Positions 33,366 to 43,164 of a stretch of 64,000 nucleotides of DNA are shown piece after piece. Origin of the DNA: Zantedeschia hybrid cultivar (lineage: Eukaryota > Streptophyta > Magnoliopsida > Alismatales > Araceae); the NCBI GenBank assembly GCA_030544215.1, contig JARZZO010000013.1, positions 25,403,229-25,467,228 of the forward strand, given 5' to 3'. Under the pieces are notes generated by a model. It saw only the letters and a program-made list of their open reading frames with translations, searched no databases and was not told the DNA's origin. The position numbers were made by a program, and so were the translations under genes. Numbering within the stretch: the stretch's first letter is position 1; each line of letters starts with the position of its first letter.

Positions 33366-34742
33366 ATGGGTTCTTCAAACAAGAGGATGAAGATGTCTCT
33401 AGAGAAGTTCTTCGACGTGGAAAATCATCTCAATGGAAGAGATCCCAATCTTCAAGTAAGTTAAATCAATTTCCCTTCAATTCTTGTTCTTGTTCTTTTC
33501 GTGTTCTTCATGATCTTCATATTCTTCCTTTTGTTTTCAGAATTATCCCATGTTTCCCGGCCCAAGGAAGTTCACCTCTCTCCCTTGGATTCGTAAACTT
33601 GCAAAAAGTGTTAAGCTTTCCATGCAAGTCTTCATATCCAAGTGGAATCTTCAAGGTCTTGTGGTAATTGCCAAACATTACAAGAGCGCGAACGTAGATT
33701 GGGTGGCTATGGGTGCCTTGATCGAGCGGTGGCATCCCCAAACTCATACGTTCTTCTTCCAAGACTTCGAGTGCACAATCCTTTTGGAGGAGGCGGAGCT
33801 TCTATTAGGTCTCCCAAAGACCAAAGATAACAAAGATAAGATAGCTTTGACAAGAGAGAGAATCACCGGTCAACAATTGTTGACATCAATTATGAAGGAT
33901 CCTTTAGAAGCTAAAGGATGCCTTACCAAAAAGGAGATCAATCTTGCAAAGCTCGTTGAGTGGACTTTATATGAAATTGATGATCTAAGGGAGGATGAAG
34001 CGGAGTATGTGACGAAAGCTTTCGTTACATGCCTTGCCGGTGCCTTGTTTTTCCCTGCGCAAGATAATATCTTAGAAGATGATCAGGTCAGTGCCATCTG
34101 CGCAATCTTCGAAGGTAAATCCATTAGCACTGCACTTTTGGCATATCTTTACAGCGGGCTTTCTGCGGCATCTATGGGTCGTCCTCCCTATGGGTGCATG
34201 TTACTTTTTGCCTTGTGGGTTGAACTTCACTTTAAGTTTGAGTACTGAAAAAGAGGCCTCTGAATCCATCTCAAATCTTCTTGAATAGTCCAATTCATTG
34301 CATTGCTAACATTGTAAAGTTCAATGAGCACATGGTCAACAAGGTTCCAAAGCTCAAGACCCGGGCCGACTGGAGAGAGTATTTGAAGCTCATGACGTCC
34401 GACATATTTGACTCGTCTCCGCTCGCTCTTGTTGGAAAGCCTGTTTGGGTGCGCCGTGCAGCGGGAGCGGATCTCAAGTTGATTGGAGCCACCGAATTCG
34501 TGTTATACAACTCACATCGGTGCCTTACACAACTTAGCTTGGGCTGTCGTGAATTCCCTGAGTTCTCTCTCACATCCCCAATCAAGAAGCGTGACTTGGA
34601 ATCCGACGAAGATTATGAAGCCATACAAATCATCACTACTTTGTGGAACCTTGGCTTTAGTTACCATGTAAAATCCTCTAAAGATAGAGATAGAGGATTG
34701 AAATTTCCTTACCTTAAAGGTCTTCATGAAATTCTTCCTTAA
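33366..34742 (+). pseudogene. Antisense gene 1 of Tat-1: plant-mobile-domain-like protein (frameshifted)
   Basis: Exon 1 (33366-33455, 30 codons, MGSSNKRMKMSLEKFFDV...) ends at the donor CAA|GTAAGT. The acceptor TTTTCAG at 33540 joins it in frame to a 235-residue stretch. This carries the PMD/DUF7745-like core: ALIERWHPQTHTFFFQDFE, then LEEAELLLGLP, a helical segment with FVTCLAGALFF, and SAASMGRPPYGCMLLFALW. Near 34245 the frame is lost and reads on after one or two shifts as KEASESISNLLE and then 34281-34742 (VKFNEHMVNK, WREYLKLM, ending LHEILP). Either these are frameshifts or a poorly marked intron lies there. PMD proteins of plants are linked to silencing and often carried by transposons; this one's role is unknown. 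It is transcribed against the retroelement's own genes. Confidence 0.75.
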
Positions 34743-35388
34743 ATGTCCTCTTTCTCTTCTTGATTTGATCTTTTGAATGTAATAAAGGATTTCATTGAAT
34801 AAAGAACTATTTTTCATGCCTTGAAATCCTTTCCTTAACTTCCTGTGATGTGCACATGATTTTTCCTTTAGTAAAAACTTGATTTTTCATGAAAATCTGA
34901 CAATTCGGGTTCTGTAAAATGCAAAACGCGTCCACTCAGAAAGACGCCTTTCAACCATAATTCCTTTTCCATAAATTCAATTTAATCCTCAAAAACCTGA
35001 TTTAAACGTTAAATTGCGTCTGCAAACATTGATGCCTTTAAACTCTCTCTTCTACTTTTTTCAGAATTCTGCCATTAATTCCATGATTAATCTCTTAAAA
35101 AGCGTCTACAGGATAAGACGCCTTTCATCATCATCCTCTGTACGGCTCTGGTGGTAATCTGAAACGCATCATCATAGGTGGACGTCTTTCAATCCGTTTC
35201 AAACACCTGTCCTTGCCGCCTCAACTTATGGGCCCTAAAACACGTCCGTCTGAGTCGACGCCTTTTAACCTTTCGTTTACAGACCCGCGAAGGCCCCCTC
35301 ACTTTTTCCAAAACTTTCTCTCTCTTCACCAAACTCCGAGCTCCGGCGATCTCCCTCTCTTTCTCCCTCAAAACTCCCTCTATTGATT
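34743..35388 (+). other. Intergenic region with five N10 dyads, upstream of antisense gene 2
   Basis: The presumed 3' end of gene 1 (an aataaa-like signal near 34780-34800) is followed by five dyads at 34921-34955, 35009-35042, 35094-35128, 35159-35192 and 35235-35268, all with ten-base spacers. They end about 120 bp before the ATG of exon 1 copy A. No gene is seen. Confidence 0.75.
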
Positions 35389-35661
35389 ATGGAATGCGGT
35401 GAGGGCTCTAAGAAGATGAAGACCCTAGCCAAGAGGCGACGAAGGCACGAGGAAGAAGCCCCCGAGGAGGTTCCGGCGGTGCTAGCCGAAGCCGCGGCGT
35501 TTTTGGAGGAAGAGATCCCTCCACCGGCGCCCGTGGCAATGGAAGAAGAAGAGGAGGGCGACCTCCACACGGTAAGCTCTCTATGGAATGAATGGGATGA
35601 GAAAAAGAGGGGAGAAGGGGGGTTCTTCAAGAACCCAGAATCGGGCCTTGAAAGGCGTCTA
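35287..35661 (+). repeat. Direct duplication, copy A (promoter-proximal region and exon 1 of gene 2)
   Basis: About 375 bp, from AAGGCCCCCTCAC to the dyad at the start of intron 1. The second copy is at 36257-36640. The copies differ at about ten positions (near 2.7% by eye), similar to the LTR-LTR difference of Tat-1. A chromovirus LTR fragment separates them. Confidence 0.9.
35389..35571 (+). pseudogene. Antisense gene 2, exon 1 copy A
   Basis: 61 codons, MECGEGSKKMKTLAKRRRR, then an acidic and Pro/Ala-rich segment, ending at the donor ACG|GTAAGC. The basic KRRRR run looks like a nuclear localisation signal. It is intact and preceded by the dyad cluster, so the promoter-side copy may be the one transcribed, with copy B then lying in its intron or being skipped. 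Whether A, B or both are spliced to exon 2 cannot be told. Confidence 0.65.
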
Positions 35662-36256
35662 GACCAAGGCCGACACCATTCAAGTCTCCTGAACTGGTTC
35701 ACAGAAACTCGGCCACAGAACCTGGCGTAAAACGCATCGCCACAAGTAGCCGCCTTATGAAAGGCGTCGCTGTCCCTCGTCGCCTGTTAGCGACCGAAAA
35801 CAGGGACAGGCCATGGGGTGATTTCCACTAAAACGCGTCGTTGACGCAAGTCACCTATTGAAAAGGCGTCGCTGTTCCTGGACGCCTATCAGTCCGGGGA
35901 CAAGGTCTGTTATTGAGTTAAATCGCGTCATAGGTGGGCGCCGCCTTTCTAAAAGGCGTCGCTTCACCTCGACGCCATTTAGCCCCGACAAACAGGTTCT
36001 CCCCTACGTTTCCCCCAATCCTCGAGGTGGGATTTCTCCCCTAAAACGCATAGAAAAGGGGCACAAAACATAAAGGGGAAGGAGGAGAACCTAACTACCC
36101 ATTAGAACACCCAATTTCTCATACATGCACTTAGCATTTTCACACCAAAAAAACCCCAAAACATGCTTCAAACGCGAGAAAACATGGTTTCAAACAACAA
36201 TGCACTAGGAATCATCACCCTACCGGTTACTTGAACTCCTCCAAGCTCCAAGCCGC
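35662..36256 (-). repeat. Internal fragment of a Chromo-2-family LTR inside Tat-1
   Basis: It is collinear with 28350-28940 of the solo LTR at 27334 (about 14 differences in 595 bp by eye), with no LTR termini and no target duplication. The left junction lies inside the spacer of an N10 dyad. The right junction shares only about CCGC with the Tat sequence. Orientation is the same as the full solo LTRs. Confidence 0.88.
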
Positions 36257-36640
36257 AAAGGCCCCCTCACTTTTTCCAAAACTTTCTCTCTCTTCACCGA
36301 ACTCCGAGCTCCGGCGATCTCCCTCTCTTTCTCCCTCAAAACTCCCTCTATTGATCATGGAACGCGGTGAGGGCTCTAAGAAGATGAAGACCCTAGCCAA
36401 GAGGCGGCGAAGGCACGAGGAAGAAGCCCCCGAGGAGGTTTCGGCGGTGCAAGCCGAAGCCGCAGCGTTTTTGGAGGAAGAGATCCCTCTACCGGCGCCC
36501 GTGGCAATGGAAGAAGAAGAGGAGGGCGACCTCCACACGGTAAGCTCTCTATGGAATGAATGGGATGAGAAAAAGAGGGGAGAAAGGGGGTTCTTCAAGA
36601 ATCCGGAATCGGGCCTTGAAAGGCGTCTAGACCAGGTGAC
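36257..36640 (+). repeat. Direct duplication, copy B
   Basis: Second copy of the gene 2 exon 1 region. It continues into intron 1 with a normal dyad (36615-36650, ten-base spacer). The equivalent dyad of copy A is chimeric. Confidence 0.9.
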
Positions 36641-36780
36641 GCCATTCAAAAGGCGTCACACTAGGCTGACGTTTTTCAAGACTAATTCCGAATTTTTAAT
36701 TAGGCAGAAAATAAATTTGAATTGCGTCAGGACATGTTGACGTGTTTTGAAAAACGTCTATATGTGCTGACGCCTTTCAA
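36615..36780. repeat. Four N10 dyads in intron 1 of gene 2
   Basis: Two overlapping pairs: 36615-36650 with 36644-36680, and 36717-36750 with 36747-36780. Spacers are all ten bases. Within pairs the inner half-sites share bases, as in the LTR cluster. Confidence 0.8.
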
Positions 36781-39190
36781 AACATAACTGTTTTTCCTGT
36801 TTTTATTCATTACTGACCCTATTTTTTTTTATGTTTTTATTTGCAAGGAGTGATGAGGTCTAGGATTAGTTGGGACCTAGTGATAGGTGCCTATAGGGGA
36901 CTCCTGGACTTCCAGAAGGCGCGCCTGCGCCGGATGGGGTTCGGTGAGGTACTAGACATCGAGCCATTTTGGCTCGATCTGGTCTTGCTGCAGGCGCTTA
37001 GAGAGCGTTGGCACGCAGAGAGTCGGGCATTCCTAATGCCCTGGGGACATATGATCCCCACTTTAGAGGATGTGGCTAAGATTACTGGCCTCAGGGTAGA
37101 GGGCCGACCTGTGAGTGGGGTGACTTACCCCAACTACCAGGGATTAGCAGAGGCTCTACTAGGGATAGAGGTAGCTAGCATAGGTAGGGAGTCCAGGATG
37201 GTCTCTAGGATAGAAGTAGAGGCAGCCTTAGGATTAGATGAGCGCCGGCGTCGGTCTGACGAGACCCGGGAGGAGTTTAGGGATAGGTTAGCTGAGTCAT
37301 CTTCCGCCGTCTACTGTAGTGACCCTAGTCAGGGGGAGGAGGTAGATAGGCAGCTTAGAGTTTTCTTAGTCTTTTTCTTTGGTCGGTTGCTCTTCGGTAT
37401 GAAGGGCGACCACATTCATTGTAGATTCCTTTATCTATTAAATGATCTAGATAGCTTAGGAGAGTATGCCTGGGGTGCGGCCCTTCTGGCCCACCTCTTC
37501 GCCGATTTGTCTGCGGTCACGCCGGACCGTGAGACCACCGTCAGCGGCTTCTCGCCGTTCCTCCAAGTATTAAGTTGTTTCATTATTTGTTCATAATATG
37601 CAATATGATATGATGCTTTACTAACTTATATGTTCATGAATGCAGGTGTGGAGCTACCATTACTTCCCACTCGGCAGAGCGCGGATCGCGAGACCTAGCG
37701 CCGTCCCATTGGCCTGCCGTTGGCAGCCAATTGTGGATACGGCCCCACAGCATCACCAGCTGACGGCCCTCCGCCGTCAGTTCCTTGACTACCCAGAGCT
37801 ATTGGTGTAACGACCTGCCATCCTATGACCGGAGACCCGATCACTAAATGGATGTCGGCCCATTAACTGCGGGTTCGTACCCGGATCTCACACAACACAT
37901 CTGGAGGAGTAAGCGTTAAACAAGGCTAAATATAGCAATCACACGGACTACAAAGATATTACAAGTGCGCAGGAAGGAAGATGACAATGTCCGTATACAG
38001 TCCAACAATAATTACATGGTCCAACAAATTAAATAAGTACAGGTAGAAGTAAAGTATAACAACATCGGGGCATACCCCGAAACTGAGACAGTTGCTGGCC
38101 CGCACACCAAGGAGACACCACACGCCGCCACACGCCACGAGGTCCACACCTGAAACCGCAGGGAGTGAGCCACACCAGAAATGGGCTCAGTAGGGATCAT
38201 CCGATCCCCTGCCTCCCACTTACACATCCACAAGTGCAACAATCCAGGTATATGGCAATTAAATAAAGCAGTAAACATAGCACCCAAACCTGATATGAAA
38301 CGTACGCATAAGCAGTGTAGCAGGAACAATTCTAAGTCACCCGAAGAACCCAACACAAAGTCACGTCTCACAGCCAAAGTCCACAAAGCGACCGAACCAC
38401 ACTGTCGACCGAAGTCAAACGTCGCCTCACAACACCACCAACACTCACGCCTGTCCGCCCCTACAGTGTTCCGGGGCACCGTAGGGTGAGGCAGTGAGTC
38501 AAACTAGGACTAGCTGGGACCAGTGAACCACCACTGCCCAGCTACGTGTGCACACAGGTAGTCTAGACTACTGTCCTACCGACCGGATTTCCTCCACGCC
38601 AGGCCTCGGCGCTTCAGGAGGGCCCTAGGGACCCGCGAAACCCCCGTCAAGCCGAAGCTACAGGAACTACCCATAACCCTAACCTCCCGGGCTGCGTCAG
38701 GCCAAAGGGCGAAGGATACCACTCGTAACCTTGATCAAAGGTCACATCAGGCCTAGTGGCTAAAGGGGTAAAACAACTCCAACAGTACCACAACCAGCTC
38801 CACAGCAAGAAATGCGCCGGAAGCTGCCACGACAAACAGGGAAACCCCGACCCGCTGAGACCAAACAGCAACCCCTCGGATAGCGCACCGGCTACTCCGG
38901 CCCGACGGGCTCAAGGTGGTTCTGCTTCCCTCAGCCAAAGGTAAAACACAACATGTACCACTCCCCCACCGGTACGGCAACAATGCCTCACAGACACCAT
39001 GGCCCTTCCCCATCGGCCCAAGGTGACAACGTAAATCACAGTAGTTCCAATTCCATATCCGCATAGACACACATACACATGATACGATTCCATTCATACA
39101 GCAAATCTCAGTCTCAGAGTACAACTTAAAGCATGCATTGACTATCCAACCGGGAAACATGTGTTAAAACCAGAGTTCATGCAGTTCTGT

Positions 39191-39519
39191 CTTGAATCGC
39201 GTCGACCGAGGTCGATGCCATTCAAGCCCCTCAAACAGGTTCATTAAAATCAGATTATGCCCTAAAACGCGTCAGAGTCCACAGACGTCATTCACACTGG
39301 AATTCCAGAGTTGCAGAAGCCTCAGTCGGGGGATTTTCCTGCCTAAATGGCGTCATGCTGGCACGTCGCCATTCGAAATGGCGTCGTCCAGGCATGACGT
39401 CATTTAGCGCCATAACCCCAAGCTCACAACACCTCGAACAGGGAGGTTTCTGCCTAAAAGGCGTTATACTGGCCCGACGTCCTTCTAAAAGGCGTCAACC
39501 AGGCACGACGCCGTTTAGC
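39191..39519. repeat. N10 dyad cluster in solo LTR (first)
   Basis: Two single sites (from 39191 and from about 39262) and two back-to-back pairs (about 39343-39408 and 39452-39519), all with ten-base spacers. The layout is the same as the cluster at 28332-28664. Confidence 0.8.
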
Positions 39520-40073
39520 GCCAGAAACCTGGTTCCCTGGTTCAACCCGAGGGTTTCTCCCCTTAACCCCAAACACCCCAAAACGCCCAAAACAGAAGGG
39601 GGAGAAAAGGGAAATCAAACTACTACGAGCATACTACAATTCCACGATCCCGAACACGGCCATTTCCACAAGAAAACCCTTTAAACATGCTCATTCTAAC
39701 CCAAAACACATCATGTCACGCCAAGGAAATCACGAGCAAGATAACCACAGTCCATGCAAGGTTCGTCCCCCTACCAGTTCTTGAACTCCTCCAAACTCCA
39801 TGCCGCCGACCCGCCGCACCGCAGCCGCCAGTACCCCCGAGGACGTCGCCACTCCACCGGGACATTGGCCGCCGTCCGGAGAATGGAACGTCGCGAAGGA
39901 AGTGGTGGAGGTAGAGGTAAGAGGTCGGGAGGTGTTGGAGTGATGGAAGAGGAAGAAGAGGAAGGGAAAGGGGAAAAGAGGGTCGGAGAGGGCGGAGAGG
40001 ACGAAGAGAGAGAGGGTGGAGGCGAAAATGAGGGAAAGAAGGGGAGGCTCGCGGGGTCAATCAGAAACTGGCT

Positions 40074-40324
40074 AAAACGCGTCAAGCGAGAAGGACGCCG
40101 TTCATCTGACATGTCAGGCACCGTATACTGACACCGCAGGGTCGCAGTCTGAATCGCGTCATCCATCATGGACGCCGTTCAGACGACGAGACAGGGGTCG
40201 TACTCTCGCGGCCCGAAACCCGCCCACGTGGCGCCCACGTGGCACAACAGCAAGCAGACCTAAATGGCGTCCACACAACCTGACGCCTTTTGAAAGGCGT
40301 CGAGAAGTGCAAACGTCATTTAGT
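40074..40324. repeat. N10 dyad cluster in solo LTR (second)
   Basis: Single sites at about 40074-40106 and 40150-40183 and a pair at 40259-40324, all with ten-base spacers. Confidence 0.8.
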
Positions 40325-41816
40325 CAGGATTCACAAGGCCCCTCAGGGTCGAAACCAGGGGATCCGGCCCGAGCCCGACCCGAATACTGAACCTGAAACG
40401 TCAATCCTTACAATTGGTGAGTCTTTAATTTGTTCAATTTTATTAAATGCAATCTTTTATTCATTAAATGCAAGTTATTTATGAATGCATCTGATCTATG
40501 TGCAGGTGATCTGGCGCCCGTACCTTGGTATGGGCGAGGAGGGTCAGCCGTGGGTGACGGCTGGCAGGAGGAGGTTCGGCAGGCAGATGTGGCTGCACTG
40601 CATGAACGAGATCGAGCCCCTCTTCCTCCGGCTCGTGATGAGGACGCTGGGCCTCCATCAAGAATGGATCTACGAGGAGGTCCCGGAGGACGTCGGGAGG
40701 AGCATGAGGGGCAAGTAAGCCCTCACATATTGGCGCGCAAAATTCCCGGAGCAATATGAAGACTAGCATCGCTGGGGTGTCAGAGTGGAGTCCCGGGCGG
40801 AGAGTAGCGAGGCCTACCTCCAGCAGTACCGGGCCCACTACGCCGATCAGCTTCGGCTCCTCCGACCACTCGATGTAAGTATGCATTCATGCATCTTTAA
40901 TTTTATTATTATCTTGATTTATGTTTGGTGAATGAATGTATGTATGTGTGATATGCAGGATGCACGTGATGCGGTCATCATCGACCTCCGGGCCCGCCTA
41001 CATGATGCGGAGGCCCAGCTCGAGCAAGTCCAGAAGGAACTGTTTGACCTGGTATGTATGAATGCTTATGAATGCATGTTTTAATTAATTTATTTTTGGC
41101 GATTGACACTGATAGTTGTCTTTTGGTGCAGCGAGCCGTCTACACCCAGGCGGCTCCCCCTTCCTTCGGAGCTTCATCTTCTTCCTCGTCTGCCTATGAT
41201 GCTGCTTTGGCTGACCTCCAAAGCCAGCTCGCCTCCGCCATCCACCGGGCTTCTCTTGCGGAGGAGGACCGGACTGCTCGGGTAAGTTCCATCTTTTGAC
41301 TTCTGAATTTGATTTTAATTACTTGATTGCCTTGAACTAACAATGACTTCTTTTCAGGTTGCTGAGCTTCAGGAAGCCCTTCAGAGGGCTGAAGCGGAGC
41401 TGGAGCATGCCCGTGCTGCAGCGGCTCGTGCCGAGGCTGACGCTGCGCGGATCCGGTCTCTGGAGGAGCAGGTGGCCCGACTCTCGACTGGAGATCTTGC
41501 GCGCCTCCATATTCGCCTGGAGGTCGTGACCGAGGAGAGAGATCGCGACCGCCTTCGACTGGAGAGTCTTCAGGGTCGGCTGTCAGTTGCAGAGCATGAG
41601 CGCAAGATGGTGGAGGAGAGGTATCAGCGAGCTCGACAGCGTGCCCATGAGCGTGGTTTGACCAGTGCTTTCACGGCCAGTGTCGCCATGTCTTCTGGCC
41701 AGGCAGGGCCGAGCGCGATGGGACCACCTCCACCTCCCAGCCGAGGACCAGTGCCGGATGCGCCTGACGAAGCCCAGAGCCAGCTTGACAAGGGCGGAGG
41801 GGAGAGCCAGCCTTAG

Positions 41817-43164
41817 GGCTTATGTATTTTCTTTTTCTTCCATGTATCATGTACAAAACACCTTTGGATGATATACTTAACACTTTTTGGGCTCCAATCT
41901 TGTGTTCCTGTGTCTGTCTTGCATCATGTACATCACCTAACAAACAGGTTAAGTATCTATTTAGGCTTAGCCCCTTGCCTGACCAAATAATTGGTCGATT
42001 AATCATTTCCTTCAATAAATGGTCAAGAGGCATGGCCTTTATCAACAAAGGTAATAAGAATAATCAAACATAAGCAAAATGCAACATGCAAGTAGACAGA
42101 TGCTCACTGAAAACAAAAGGAATGAAACATACTAAATGCAACAAGCAAATGCTGATTGAAATATTTTTGTTGTTTTGAAATATTCATTTTTGCTTGGGTT
42201 TTGAAATATATGTTTTTTTTTATTTTGACATATGTTTTTTTTTTTTTTTTTTTGACATATGCATATTTTTTTGGATTTTTGGCATATACATTTTTTTGGA
42301 TTTTTGGCATATGTATTTTTTTTTATTTTTGACATATGTATTTTTCTTGATTTTTTTTTTTGGCATAGGTATTTTTTTGAATTTTGACATATACATTTTT
42401 TTTGGATTTTTGACTAAAAGATCAGCATGGTACTCAGACAAAAGATCATATTCATTTATTAACTTAATTCCCAAATTGTTCTTTAACAACTTAACTTAAA
42501 ACCATCGTGTTTGAACTTGTGTTTCCATTCGTGATCCCATTCGATGATTTGACCCTTAGTCAATCTAAGTCATTCCTTAAGTTTGGAGTACGCCTCTTTA
42601 GAAAGAAAGGACGAATAAGTTTTAGAAAGCCCATGAGAAGGTTCCGGAGACCTAAAAAGATGTTCCTTTCCTACCCTAATATTTGTTGGGGTTCGGTCAT
42701 TTTCTTTCCGGGGTATTTATCGACCTTGCGTTCCCTTTTGTTTCATTTCATGGCCTTAACATTTGTAATGTAATGGCCTTTTGATTTGACATTTGGATTT
42801 TGCCTTTTGCTTTTGCTTTTTCTATTCTTTTCTTTTCTTCGGGACGGATCTCCCCCATTTTTTTTATGACGGCCTCCTACTAAGATGGCGGGTATTCTTG
42901 GTAGTCTATTCTAAGCCTCGTTCCAACATCATGGGCCGAGTGTAAAACAGAATTTTGCTTTAAAACGAATGACTTGTACTTTACACTTTCAGTCAAGCTT
43001 TCGGTATTCCTTAGGACTTGGCATCTCTTGTTACTCACGAATCAAACGTGTCAGTATGTGCAATGATGTATTTGAAGTTAAGTTATCCAGACTAACAAAG
43101 AAATTTGAGTTTATAAATTTTCTGATTCCACTGGTCTTTGTACCATACTGATCGACTCTTTAAC
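41817..43164. other. Spacer between antisense gene 2 and pol, with T-rich minisatellite
   Basis: This separates the convergent 3' ends of gene 2 (stop at 41816) and pol (minus, ending 43165). At 42185-42420 there is a degenerate tandem array of about 25-35 bp units of poly-T, GGATTTTTGGCATAT and ATGTATTTT, giving runs of up to 20 T. The rest shows no gene that I can support. Confidence 0.7.

Larger units (their letters stand above)
37806..40412 (-). repeat. Solo LTR, Chromo-2 family, at a splice donor
   Basis: 2607 bp from TGTAACGACCTGCC to CAATCCTTACA with the perfect target duplication ATTGG (37801-37805 and 40413-40417). The insertion divides the exon 3/intron 3 junction TTG|GTGAGT, so the donor GT is regenerated only after the right-hand copy. 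It is longer than its relatives because of extra sequence at about 38300-38750. It has ten dyads. Confidence 0.95.
36357..41816 (+). pseudogene. Antisense gene 2 of Tat-1: spliced PMD and coiled-coil protein
   Basis: Exons: 36357-36539, about 36848-37566, 37646-37804, 40506-40874, 40959-41051, 41132-41281 and 41358-41816. Exons 3-7 join in frame at GT-AG, phase-0 introns, about 80 bp each except intron 3, which holds a solo LTR. The intron 1 acceptor (gcaag) is out of phase with the PMD frame by one base, so that join is uncertain. Exon 2 holds the plant mobile domain: ALRERWHAESRAFLMPWGHM, then PTLEDVAKITGLRVEGRPVSG, FGRLLFGMKGDHIH and YLLNDLDSLGEYAWGAALLA. Exon 3 continues VWSYHYFPLGRARIARP and exon 4 VIWRPYLGMG. 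Exon 4 has two in-frame stops (TAA near 40716, TAG near 40764). Exons 5-7 are an Ala/Glu/Arg coiled coil of about 200 residues with a Pro-rich tail. This is a host-type gene captured by a retroelement; its function is unknown. Confidence 0.85.

Noticed and set aside
35389..36539. The two exon 1 copies as two separate genes
   Set aside because: The copies are near identical and only the DNA after copy B continues to exon 2; copy A is followed by an LTR fragment. It is a duplication within one gene.
40479..40886. 135-residue minus-strand ORF across exon 4 of antisense gene 2
   Set aside because: Complement of a GC-rich exon. The plus-strand reading has splice sites in phase and continues the PMD protein.
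42194..42499. Phe-rich ORF of 101 residues, and Lys-rich ORFs on the other strand
   Set aside because: Translation of the T-rich minisatellite; simple repeat, not a gene.
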